Shown here piece after piece: positions 9,201-18,900 of a DNA stretch of 27,396 nt. The position numbers and the translations under genes are program-made. The notes beneath the pieces were generated by a model. It saw nothing but the letters and a program-made list of their open reading frames with translations, was not told the origin of the DNA and made no database searches. The DNA is taken from assembly GCA_001724265.1 (NCBI GenBank), contig MEDY01000405.1:1-27396 (forward strand). The letters are read 5' to 3'. Position 1 is the stretch's first letter, and each line of letters begins with the position of its first letter. The DNA comes from Rhizaria sp. SCN 62-66. Its lineage: Eukaryota > Rhizaria, unplaced.

Positions 9201-9432
9201 CTGCATAAAACAGTAATTCAGCAACGCAACCACATTGGATCCTCATGATCAAGAGCCAACATGCGTCTGAACGCCGAAGTAGACGCTTGGGGAAAGTGGC
9301 GCCGAAGTACGCACCCGATACCTTGTGCACCATTTACGAGGATTAGATTGGACGCTTAGAAGACAGCAAGATTTAGTGTGCATGATATTTTGCAAGCACT
9401 CAACGTACCTGGTTGTACAGCTCAGAAGCCAT
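6016..9432 (-). CDS. API5: API5-family (apoptosis inhibitor 5) nuclear helical-repeat protein
   Basis: This gene is spliced from exon 1 (9432-9409, eight codons, MASELYNQ) to exon 2 (8331-6016), giving 779 residues; human API5 has about 520. Exon 2 lacks an in-frame ATG at its 5' end, and exon 1 supplies the ELY motif conserved at the animal API5 N-terminus. The N-terminal HEAT/ARM-like half (9-350) contains QLDLCEDEDADVR, the most diagnostic API5 segment. A second helical domain covers about 413-516. A basic, NLS-like stretch with RKRG and TKKG flanks residues 675-696, in the same relative place as the API5 NLS. Lineage-specific additions are an Ala/Glu/Lys helix (about 536-590), an AKGQQQ tandem repeat, a run of 18 Gln (697-714) and a Gln/Arg/Gly tail. 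In animals API5 is an anti-apoptotic nuclear protein that binds Acinus; in a protist a general nuclear or RNA-linked role is more likely, by inference. Confidence 0.86.
6214..6267 (-). repeat. Pure (CAG)18 trinucleotide repeat in API5-like gene
   Basis: Eighteen uninterrupted CTG units on the plus strand read as CAG on the coding strand and encode Gln 697-714. Lack of CAA interruptions implies recent slippage and probable length variation between strains. Confidence 0.95.
6333..6452 (-). repeat. Coding minisatellite (AKGQQQ/AKGQP units)
   Basis: The decamer GGCCCTTAGC occurs six times on the plus strand, starting at 6342, 6360, 6378, 6396, 6411 and 6426. The spacing is 18, 18, 18, 15 and 15 bases, all multiples of three. 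The coding strand reads four AKGQQQ-type units and two AKGQP units. Near-identical nucleotide copies point to recent duplication. Confidence 0.92.
8332..9408 (-). other. First intron of the API5-like gene (1,077 nt)
   Basis: The donor is CAG|GTACGT at 9408 and the acceptor is CATAACTCACAG at 8332, with a TAAC branch-like sequence immediately upstream and long pyrimidine tracts at 8340-8420. Splicing keeps phase 0 and joins an ATG-containing exon to the conserved API5 frame. The intron is AT-richer than the exons and contains short open frames (for example 8536-8944 on plus) that I treat as chance. No snoRNA or other nested gene was recognised in it. Confidence 0.82.
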
Positions 9433-10041
9433 TTTCTAATTCAGAATCAGAGATCCGAAGAGATCAAACCACTTTTGTTCACCCTGCGAGCCGATGAAAC
9501 CCCTTCGCTCGCTTTCGTGGTGGAATTGAGGCGTGGACCGAAAAAACAAGCTTGGCTGCTCTTCTTGCGCCGAGGTCGAAGTGTCAGAGACCCGATCGGT
9601 CGCAAGCTCTCCTCGTCGGTGTGCATCGTCGCTCTTTATATATGTCGGATATGATCTGCATGTGTGAGCATTCTACTTGTTTACTTTTCTTTTTATCTGT
9701 TAATGTTACTCTTTGTGAGATATCTTTGGTGCTACGAGAACTAGCCACTGGCGCGTCATCACTCGTCGACTCGACGCCATTTATTCAATATCACTCACTT
9801 CCGAACATATTCTGATGCTGCAACGCCTTCCCCATAGACCACATTGATTGTTTGGGCAACAATCCGTGTGTTTTGATCTTCCCTTGAGTCCCTGTCCTGT
9901 GCGTGTGCGCCGTCTTCTCACGGCCCTCCACTGGTAGAGACTCCCAATCGTCGCTCGCCTCCTTTCTTTTTCCTCTCAGTTCCCCAGCAATCGTTGTCTA
10001 CTCCGACAATTACACCCATTTACCGTCCACGTTTTGCTCCG
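9433..10041. other. Divergent promoter region, API5-like / GH47 mannosidase
   Basis: This 609-base spacer separates the two divergent genes. A TATATAAA on the minus strand (9642-9635) lies about 200 nt upstream of the API5 ATG. Toward the mannosidase, 9955-9987 is a pyrimidine tract with two AG ends (TCTCAG at 9979, CCCCAG at 9987), which could be splice acceptors for an upstream leader. The mannosidase frame is open upstream to 9877 without an ATG. Confidence 0.55.
9635..9642 (-). promoter_or_regulatory. Candidate TATA box of the API5-like gene
   Basis: TATATAAA reads on the minus strand, 203 nt upstream of the API5 ATG. It is the only well-formed TATA sequence I found in a sensible orientation upstream of a start in this window. 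TATA motifs arise easily in AT-rich spacers, so support is modest. Confidence 0.3.
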
Positions 10042-10545
10042 ATGCTGTACACGCCTGCTCCGAAGCGCAGTTTCCTCGACGGCGGCTCTGTGCACCGGCT
10101 GCTGATCATCGTCGGCGTCGCAGGCGCGCTCCTCGTTGCCGGGCTGCTCGCCGCCATGGTTTTCGTGTCTAACCCCTTCGCGGGCTCCTACAGCACGCTC
10201 GGCAGCCTTGTCCAGACCTCGGCCGGCGTGGTGACCGGCGACGCTGGTGCGGGCGCGGGCGCGGGCGGCGGCGCGGGACTGCAGGCGCTGCAGTCGCAGA
10301 ACGAGGAGCTGCGCCGTGAAGTCGGACGTCTCAACGCCAAGTTCAGCGACATCATGGCGCGCGTCGACCGCCTTAACGAGCAGCTCAAGGGCACGGCCTC
10401 CGCCGCCGATGCGCGCAAGCTCGCCGCCGCGACGGCCACGACCGCCTCGGCCATCGCCGCCGCCACCGCTGCGGCCACTGCGGCCGCCGCCAGCGGCATC
10501 GCTGCTTCCTCCGCCGCCGGCGCCGCGCTCAACGCTGCCATCATC

Positions 10546-10586
<41 letters not shown>

Positions 10587-12489
10587 GCCTTCTGCGCTTG
10601 CAGCTGCTGCCGCCACTGCGTCTCCGGCTGCGACTCCGACTTCGACGTACATGGCGTCGACGTCGTGGACGTCTGACGGCCTGTCTCCGCGCGACTGGCT
10701 GCTCTCGCTGAAGCTGCCGATCCCGGACGAGTCGACGGCGCAACACCCCGTGGATTACGTGCCGCTGCAGCTGGGTGCCAAGTCGGCTCACGCGGCGTAC
10801 GCCGAGATTGCCGAGGGCGACTGGGCGGCGCAGCGCGCGGCCGTGCGCACCGAGTTCGCGCACGCGTACCTGGGCTACGAGCGTTGGGGCCGGAACACGG
10901 ACGAGCTGCAGCCCATCTCGCGCCGCGGCGGCGGCAACTACGGCATGGGGCTGACGATGATCGACTCGCTAACTACGATGCTGGTCATGGGACTGGAGGA
11001 ACAGTACACGCGCGCGCTGGCGTGGATCACCAACTCGCTGCAGATGGGTGTGCAGGAGAACATCTCGACCTTCGAGACGACGATCCGCGTGCTGGGCGGG
11101 CTTATCTCGGCCTTCGCGCTGCGCCCCGACGACACGGTGCTGCTGGCCAAGGCCGTGCAGCTCGCCGACGCCATGCTTTTCGGCTTCGACTCCCCCACGG
11201 GGCTGCCGTATGCCACGCTGGGGCTACGCTCGCGCACCAAGTCGAACCCGTCGTGGACCGGCAACACGGTCTCGTTCGCCGAAGCGACGGTGCAGATGGA
11301 GTGGCAGATGTTGTCGCGGCTGACCGGCGACGACAAGTACGCCAACGCGCTGGCCCGCGTCACCGACACGGTCGAGAAGCTGCGCGTACCGCTCTACTCG
11401 CAGTACATCTCCCCGCTCACGGGCCAGCTCACCGACACGACCATCACCTTTGGCGCGCGTGTCGACTCGGCCTACGAGTACTTCCTCAAGCAGCACGTGC
11501 TGTCGGGCGGCGGCGACGAGACGCAGCGCGCGCGGCGGCTTTACTTGGACTCGATGGAGGCCATGGAGGAGCAGGTCATCTTTGACTCGCGGCCCTCGAA
11601 CCTGACCTTCATCGCCGAGCTGCACGCGGGCACGCCGTCGGGCAAGATGGACCACCTGGCGTGCTTCACGCCCGGCATGCTCGCTCTGGGCGTGCTGCAC
11701 GACGTGCCCGAGACGCTCGAGCAGGCGCAGTGGCACTTCGACCTCGCCGAGCGCCTTGTGCACACGTGCAACGAGTTCTACGTGCGCGCGCCCACGGGCC
11801 TGGCGCCCGAGATCGAGCAGTTCGGCGTGTCGGCCGCGCCGCTGCCCGACGCCCCCGTCCCCAACGCGCTCGAGCTGCAGGACATGTCCCCGCTGCAGCG
11901 GCGACGCGCGACGCACACTAAGTACGACTACTCGCGCTACGGCCCGTCGGTGCGCACGCAGCTGCGCTTGAACGACCAGCGGCGCGTGAACCGCGGCACG
12001 GAGTCGGTGTTTGACTTCGTGATCGACCCGCGCGCCAAGCACAACCTGCTGCGTCCCGAGACGGTCGAGTCGATCCTCATCATGTACCGCATGACAGGCG
12101 ACCCCAAGTACCGCCGCTGGGGCTGGAACATCTTCCAGTCCTTTGTGCGCTACTGCCGCATCCCCGGCGGCGGCTACTCGTCTCTGGGCGACGTCACTAA
12201 CACCGACGGCGCGCCCGCCCCGCCCATCGCGAAAGAGAACCCGGTGACGGCGTCGCCCGTGGCACCCGCGGACGTCGAGGTGCCGACGCACTGGCGCAAC
12301 TACCGCGACCACATGGAGTCTTTTTTCCTGTCCGAGACGCTTAAGTACCTGTACCTGCTCTTCTCGCCCGAGGAAGTGATCCCGCTCGACCAGTGGGTGT
12401 TCAACACCGAGGCGCATCCCCTCCCCGTCGCGCTGCGACCCGGCGTGGCGGTCAAGAACCCGCTGCCGCACCTCCGGCTGCGCCCCTGA
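10042..12489 (+). CDS. MAN1B1: Class I alpha-1,2-mannosidase, GH47, ER type (type II membrane protein)
   Basis: The 815-residue product trims alpha-1,2-mannose from Man9 N-glycans in the ER/early Golgi. A short basic cytoplasmic tail precedes a membrane anchor at 20-42. The lumenal stem holds a coiled-coil-like segment (80-117), an Ala-rich stretch and 13 Asn (169-181). The (alpha/alpha)7 GH47 domain fills roughly 240-800. Family landmarks are GLTMIDSL at 303-310, FETTIR with catalytic-type Glu345, GARVDSAYEYFLKQ with Asp475, HLACFTPGMLALG, RPETVES with Glu673, MESFFLSETLKYLYLLF and the C-terminal NTEAHPL with calcium-binding Thr789. RPETVES and GGYSS favour the ER MAN1B1 type over Golgi MAN1A. 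An insertion of about 50 residues (about 590-640) precedes the RPETVES block. The ATG at 10042 is the first in frame, but an upstream coding exon cannot be excluded because the frame stays open past two acceptor-like AGs. Confidence 0.93.
10546..10584 (+). repeat. (AAC)13 repeat encoding poly-Asn in the mannosidase stem
   Basis: Thirteen consecutive AAC codons encode Asn 169-181 between the membrane anchor and the catalytic domain. The run is uninterrupted and all one codon, consistent with slippage; its place in the stem should leave catalysis unaffected. Confidence 0.95.
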
Positions 12490-12800
12490 ATGACAGCGAT
12501 CTGACAGTTGACCGGCGTCAACCAGTTGCAGCCTCGGCGTGAGTCGGAACCTCTGTCTGAGCGTCAGTATGAGTCTGAGAGTCTGGACAAAGAGGGTGAC
12601 AAGTCGACATGTCAGTTCCTGATGTGATCAGTTCGGCTCAATAGTAACGCACTATGATGTGGACGTTACGAATATCGGTAAGGCCAGTGCTGTGTATAAT
12701 TGCAGCAACGTGCTTGGCACGACGCGCAATGCAGTGGAGCTACCAGTTACCAACTTAGCGTACTAGTTCCTATTTAGGCTTTATAAACAGATTTATCAAA

Positions 12801-12883
12801 GAACCATCTGTATATGTATCATTTATATGAAGAACCATCTGTATCATTTTTCTGAAGAAAAGTGTCTACCATTTATATGAAGA
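12801..12883. repeat. Imperfect three-copy tandem repeat
   Basis: Three units of about 25-31 bases follow one another: 12801-12831, 12832-12857 and 12858-12883. Units 1 and 2 share GAACCATCTGTAT, ATCATTT and TGAAG. Unit 3 keeps the second half (ACCATTTATATGAAGA) with a diverged first half. The repeat is noncoding and lies in the shared 3' region. Confidence 0.75.
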
Positions 12884-12919
12884 CTATTTACAAATATTAA
12901 TTTTTGCAATACATAATGC

Positions 12920-12925
12920 TTTATT
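12920..12925 (-). terminator. Candidate poly(A) signal of the CTNNBL1-like gene
   Basis: AATAAA reads on the minus strand about 130 nt beyond the CTNNBL1 stop codon. The other genes here lack an obvious AATAAA, so the organism may not depend on this hexamer and the match could be chance. Confidence 0.3.
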
Positions 12926-13055
12926 TTCGTTCTATGCTTCGCTCGCAAAATAGTCAATGACTGGTGACCCGAAAAGCAGCTCTCGTCATTTGTTTTGAGT
13001 TGGCCCGCAAACGCGAAGTGAAAAAAAAAACACGCAATTACAGATAGGACTCTGT

Positions 13056-15553
13056 TCAACGCTGCGCGGCGGCCTCCTCAGCAATGCGTGCCTCCCTGGC
13101 GGCGGCCTCGTCAACAACTGCGGCGAGCGCGGCGACGACGTTCTCGAGCACGGTCCTGCGCGCGACGCGGCCCTCGCGCTCGCGCGCGGCCTGCGCATCC
13201 ATCAACGCAAGCTGCTCGCTAAGCACGGCAACGACGTCGGGCAGCGTCAGCGCGCGCGCGCGCAGGAAGCCCGCGGCGCGCGTCTGCAGCAGCGGTTCGC
13301 CCGCGGCGACGATGAGCCCCAGCAGCGCGGCGGCGCGCTGCAGCTCCGGCAGCCCGTGCGCAAGCAAGTGCATCGTCAGCAGCGCCTCGTGTTCGACCAC
13401 ATCGAGCCGGTGCGCAGCCGCGGCCTCCTCGGCGGCGGCCGAGCCCGCGTCGAGGTCCAGCAGCGAGAGCACCGACGGCGCAGCGGGAGCGGGGTAGTCG
13501 CGCAGGAACGCGGCGCGCGCGCGGGCCACGCGCGTGCGCAAGCGCGCGAAAAGCTCAACGACGCGCTCCGTCTTGGCGCCCGCCTCCTCAGCAAACTTGC
13601 GCAGCACGCGCAGGTACGGCAGGTCGCGCAGGTGCGTCAGCAGAGAGTAGACTACAAGTACGAAAAGTCATGAGAGGGCAAAATAAAAATATGAATGGAA
13701 TGTGAGAGATTGTTTGAGTGATTTCCGGATAAGTTTTTAAATGTTGATAGCGCACGCATTGAAGATTACACGATGTTGTACGTACAGATGGCCATGAGGC
13801 GCGACGCGATAGCGGCCTCATCGACGGCAAAGCGCTTGCCGAGGTCACCGACAAAGAGCGGGAACAGCGTTTTGATCGCACCGACCTCAACCAGCCGCGT
13901 GGCAACCGCGCCCGCGTCCATGACACTGCCCTCCGCGTCGGTGTCCGCGTCGGCGTCCGCGTCGGCCGCGGCCTCAGCGGCGAGGGCGGCGGCGGCGGCC
14001 GAATCAAGAGCAGTTTCGATCACCTTGAGCGCGGCGGGCATCAGCGGGCACTGCACGCGCGCGGCCGCGAGCATCAGCTCCAGCCCCTCAGCGCGCACGA
14101 ACATCGCCACGGGGTCCGCCTGCGCAGCCGCAGCTGCAGGCGCAGTCGCGGTTGCGGTTGCGGTTGCGCTGGCACCGGTGACGGTGACGGCGGGGTAGGG
14201 GTACGAGAGCGCGGCCGTGAGCGCGAGGAACAGGTTCGCGGCGAACTCCTCCTCCAGCGGCGCAGGTACGGCGGCGCGGCCCGTCGAGGGGTCCACGGGC
14301 GGCGGGCGCCGGTACGGCCCCACGGCGGAGACCAGGTCCTCGAGCCCGTCGGCCGCGACCACGGCGCCGCGCGCGGCCGCGCCCAAGTCCATCGCGTCGC
14401 TGCCGGAAGCGGCCGAGGGCGACGGCGCCGTCAGCAGCAGCGCCAGCAGCTCCGCCGCCAGCGCGCGCGTCTCGGAGAAGGCGCCCGCGGCGTAGGCGGC
14501 CGGCGGGCGCACGCGGTGGCGTCCAGCGGCGGCCGTCGCGGGCGCGTGCGCGGCGGCCTCGGCGTTGCTGGCGGTGCCAGTCGCGCCAGCGCGCGCGAAG
14601 TACGGATGCACATCGCCGTAGCGCACGCGCAGCAGCAGCCAGGGCACGAGTCCGCACTCAGTAGCCAGCGCGCTCGCCGTGGCCGCGGCTGTGGCGACTA
14701 CAGCCTCGGTGTCCGCCGCGGCGGACTCGCCCGCGAGGGCCGCGGCGGCGGCGGCGGAGGACACCTCGGCGGCGGCGCTGATGATTGCGTAAAAGAGCGT
14801 GAGTACGGCGGCCGCGCCCTTGGCGTGCTCGGACACTGACTCGTCGAGGCGCAACAGGAAGGCACAGAGCGCGGTGAGCGCGCCGTCGCCGGCGAGCGCG
14901 CCCGCGAGCGCCCAAGCCGCGGCGCGCTCCTGCGGCGCAGGCGCGGTCAGCGCGGTGTCGTCCAGCAGCTCGCTGAGAAGCCCCGCTGCGCCAAGACCGA
15001 TGTCCAGGTTCTCATGCGTAAGGAGCTGCGCGAGTAGGGCGGGGCCGCGCAGGGACGCGAAGACGGGGAACAGCGCGGGCTCAGTCGCGAGGCCGGCCAG
15101 TGCTTTGACGGCCTCGTCCAGGTCCAGCTCAGAGGGCAGGAACTTGAGCGGCTCGTCGGGGTGCTTTGCGCGCGCCATCAAATTCGCGTCTGCCGCGCGC
15201 TGCAGGCGTGCAAGGCCCGCACGCAGCTCCGCGTCATCCATCTCCTTAACGGCAGGAGCGGAGTCGACGAGACGAAGAAGTTCGTCTACGTCCATTCCCG
15301 CCTCGGCCAGCGCCTCCGCGTCCAGTAGCTCGAAGTCGGCTGCATCGTAGTCCGCGTCACGCTGGTCTATGAAATCGTCCGCGTTCGCACCGGCGGCCGC
15401 ATCCGCAAGCACTACTTCATTATCTTTGTCCTCGGCGATGCGCGAACGGCGAGAAGTAGTTGTCTCGGAGTCATCGGAGTCGCTGTCCACGGAAGCACTC
15501 GCGAGTGCGCGGCGCTTCGCCTGATGGGTGATATCAGAATATGCAGAAGACAT
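13056..15553 (-). CDS. CTNNBL1: Beta-catenin-like protein 1 (CTNNBL1), Prp19-complex associated
   Basis: Two exons (15553-13786 and 13651-13056) encode 787 residues; human CTNNBL1 has 563. The protein is an ARM-repeat splicing factor that in animals binds CDC5L and Prp31 in the Prp19/CDC5L complex. The N-terminus has a basic KRR and an acidic Ser/Asp stretch (residues 10-45), like the NLS region of CTNNBL1. Diagnostic segments are HPDEPLKFLPSELDLDEAVK, which matches the family's FPD-x-PEKF-x-ESELDL motif, followed by RLDESVSEHAKGA and TLFPLFVGDLGKRF. Across the splice junction the frame continues as FYSLLTHLRDLPYLRVLRKF, aligning with the C-terminal ARM region. Ala-rich and Ala/Thr insertions between helices account for the extra length. 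The ATG at 15553 is chosen because upstream codons are AT-rich and end in an acceptor-like tract. The family call is strong; the complex membership is inferred. Confidence 0.9.
13652..13785 (-). other. Intron of the CTNNBL1-like gene (134 nt)
   Basis: The donor is ATCT|GTACGT at 13785 and the acceptor is GTACTTGTAG at 13652. The intron is AT-rich between two GC-rich exons and interrupts a codon after its first base. Without splicing the frame reaches a stop within five codons; with it the conserved ARM region continues. Confidence 0.9.
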
Positions 15554-15954
15554 CTTACCTATGTGCCAATATATTACACACTGAAACAAAGCAAAGAAAA
15601 TCCTAGATGAAGCGCAATCAAGGCGAAAAATATGATAAGATCGTGAGTTTGGATGAGGCAACGGATCGAAACTTGTTTTGAAAAGCAAATGCCAATAATA
15701 GCAAATAAATCAAAATTGAAATTATGATCAAGCATGAAACAATTAATAAGATTACGCATTCAATGTATTATTAACTATCCACAGATGTAGTGTGTCACAA
15801 TAGAAGATATTGATCGCCGTGACTCTGCTGGTCCGCTCTCACCACATGCGCTTGCAGCGTAACAAAAGTGTCACTAACAGGGCATATACACCCTCCACAG
15901 AGGCAAACTGGCTAAATGATCTTAAAATTCGTATAAAAACTAAACATTCAAAAA
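15554..15954. other. Tandem intergenic region, giant gene 3' end to CTNNBL1-like promoter
   Basis: This AT-rich 401-base spacer follows the giant gene and precedes the CTNNBL1-like gene, both on minus. Reading minus, TTTTCTTTGCTTTGTTTCAG ends at 15581, 27 nt before the CTNNBL1 ATG. This is the best acceptor-like leader sequence in the window. I see no TATA box, no AATAAA for the giant gene, and no open frame worth calling. Confidence 0.55.
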
Positions 15955-18900
15955 TTAAAACACGTTGAGCTTCTCCCAATCGTGGACTTCGTAAAGCTTG
16001 ATAGCCTTGATGTAAGCAGAGTGACCTGCCGCAAGCGCGACGTAAGGCACAAACTCCTCCGCAGGCGCAGCAACGCCGCGCTGCTCAGCCTCACGAAGTG
16101 TGCGCTCAGCATCAAGCACAGCCTGGTCAAGCTGGCGCTGCTTAGCAGCCCACTGCGCCTGCATCGCGCGCGGCGCCAAGTGCACGGGCGTTGAGTAGAT
16201 CTCGTACGCCTTGGCGGCGCCGCATGCCTCAAGCGCGCCGAGCCCGCGCGCGGCGGCCGCGCCCGTGGCCAGCACGGCGTCCTCGCGCTCCAGCACTACG
16301 TCGAGCGCGGCAGCGCGCAGCGAGCGGTGCGGCAGCGTGATAGTGTGCGAGCGCGTGGTGCGGCGCAACAGCCCTGCGAAGACGCGCAGCTTGGCCAGAA
16401 ACTGCGGGAACGAGTCGTTGACGTCGGGACGCGGCAACGCGCGCAGGTACGCGCCCGCAGCGGTGCGGCGCAGTCCGCGCGGGTCGCCACGGCGCGGCTC
16501 GGCGGCGAGGCCCTCCAGCCCGGGCAGCGTGCGAGGGTCGAGAGAGAATAGCATGTGGTACAGAGCCTCGTCGCGGGTCAACACGCCGCCAGCGCCGCAC
16601 ACCATCGACGTGGCGGTGTTCGCAAGCGTGTCGTCCTCCTCGGCGCTGCCCGTGACGCGCCCGTGCAGCCTCTGCTGGTGCCCGAGGATTTGCGCAGTTG
16701 GGAACGACGCGCCCGTGAGCGCGGACGTGGAGTGGCTCTGCGGGGTCGACGACGAGTATGCGGTGTGTGAGAGCCGGAACGCGGAGTCCGCGGCAATGCG
16801 CGCAGACTCGTACGCCTGCTCCGCCTGCTGCGGAAGCGTGCGCCGGTTCGACGGCAGGCGAGAGCAGAGACGCACCGCAGTCGCGCGCCGCGCCGCTGCG
16901 ACGGCGGGGGAGCTGGCGGTCGGGTCGGCGGGAACCCACGACGCGAGCATCTCATGCAGCGCGGACACGTCGTCAACGAAGTTGCGCTCAGCCACGGCAG
17001 CACTTTCAATCTCGTCGCGCGTCAACGCCTTCGCACGGGTGTAAAAGGGCAGGTCAGCGACGCCAGTGGCGAGGGCCTCGCGACGGTTCACACCCGACTG
17101 CCCCTGCCACGGGTTCGAGAGCGTGGTGCCTGCGTAGCCGCTGTAGAAGACGCGCGAATGCTCGTAGAGGCTGCGAATCGAGTCCACGCCGAAGTAACCG
17201 CTCGCCACGGCCGCGCGGCCGTACAGTGCGATCGCCGCGCGGACGGCTTGGGGCTGCGTCGCAGTCTGCAGCGCGGACGCGGACTGGTGGTGCGACGACG
17301 CAGCCGCGCTTGCAGCCGCGACGGCGGCAGCCTGAGCATCGGCAAGAAGTGGCGAGTTGAGGTCAATCCGTAGGGGGACAAGAGCGTGCGCAAGCGCGTC
17401 TGCGTAGGTGAAGTCGAGATCGCCGGAGCAGCGCGGCGCCGAGGGCGAATAGTCTTCCTCAGCGTCCGCGGCGACGCCGTCCTCCGAATCGTCCAAGTCG
17501 TCCTCAACTACGGCCTCCGCGGATCCGTCCGTCGTGGCGGCCTGGCTCTTGCGCCCGCGCGCAGGCAGATCGTCGAGGTCACGGGCCATGTGAAGCGTCG
17601 AGAAAATCGTCAAGTTAGTGCGGGTTGCTGTCTGAGCCCGCCTCAACCCGCGAGCGGACCTTTCGTCATCGCTGTCACTATTATTGTTATTGTTATTGCT
17701 GTCATTGGAGTTGATGACGGAGTTAAGGCGGCCGCTGATAGGGTCGCGGGGACTGTTAGAAATGAAGCGAGCATCAGTCGCGCACTGCGAGCGGAATGAC
17801 GCCATGTACGCAAAGTAGGCGACGGCGAGCTTCCGCTGCTGCGCCAGGCCAAACAGCCGCACCGCCTGAGCGCCCACGCCCGCGCCGCCTGCCGCCGCGG
17901 ACGGCGCCGTGGGCGACTCTGTCAGGTCACTCAACGTGTCGCATGCGCCGGCCGCTGCGGCCAGCACCTCGCCGGCGCTGGGTTCGCGTTGCGCGAAGTT
18001 GGCCCCGCCCGGCAACGGCGCGTAGATCGACGGGCGCGGGCCAGCCACAGTGGGCGCAGCGTCAGTCGGAAGAGGAACGGCCGTCGTAAGCGTCGCGGCT
18101 GCGCGCGGAAGAGTCTCGTGGTGGAAGAGCGAGTGCAACAGCGGCACGAACGAAGAAGTCGTGAAGTGCGACGACGCCAGTGCACTCGTCAGCGACGTTG
18201 AACTGCCGCGATGGCAGGTCTCGAACAGCCCCATCACAGCTCCGTCGAAGACGGGCCGGTACGCCGCCACAAATCGGGCGACAGCCAGCGCCGCTGCCGC
18301 GGGCAGCGTGAGGATCGACGTGGTCAGCGTGAGTGTGCGCTTGCGCGGGTCCAGCACAAGCTGCGTCGACGGCACGAAGCCGTTGTGGTGCATCGCCAAG
18401 TGCAGCTCCGCCGTCGCGCGCAGCCCCGCCACGGCGGCCGCGTCCGCCGCCACCTGCGCGCGCGCGCGGCGGCTGCTCAGGGCGGCGCTGGCGAGCGACA
18501 CGCGCGGCGCTTGGGCCGCCGCAGCAGCAGCGGCCGCGACTGCAGCGGACGCACCTGCGCCACTCGCCGCGACGGCAGCCGCCGTGCGCAACGCGGCCAT
18601 GCGAGCGTCGTCGCCAAGGCGGCGCAGCAGCGTCGCCAGGCGCTCGTGCTCTGCGGCAACTCCGAACGCGATCTCCTCGCGCGTCTGGTAGGGCACCAGC
18701 TCGTTGCGCAGCACGGCCTGCGCAAGGCGCGGGCGCGACGCGGGCAACACCTGCGTCGAAGCCCACCCGTCGGGGTGCGGCGCCGGGTAGCCGATCAACA
18801 TCATATCGAGCGGGCGGGTGTGCGGGTGAATCTCCGACGATACGGCCGCCGTACGCAGCGCGAGCAGCGGGTCGGCGCCGCCCACAGGCTCGAGCTGGGC

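Larger units (their letters stand above)
12490..13055. other. Convergent 3' intergenic region, mannosidase / CTNNBL1-like
   Basis: This AT-rich spacer lies between two converging genes. A perfect 6-bp inverted repeat with a 4-base loop (GTTGAC-CGGC-GTCAAC, 12507-12522) lies 18 nt after the mannosidase stop. A short tandem repeat covers 12801-12883. An AATAAA on the minus strand suits the CTNNBL1-like transcript. A ten-base A run is at 13021. No credible open frame was seen. Confidence 0.55.

Noticed and set aside
9263-9309. Hairpin GCGTCT/AGACGC and the repeated decamer CGCCGAAGTA
   Set aside because: Short stem and short repeat inside the intron; too weak to call a structured RNA or regulatory element.
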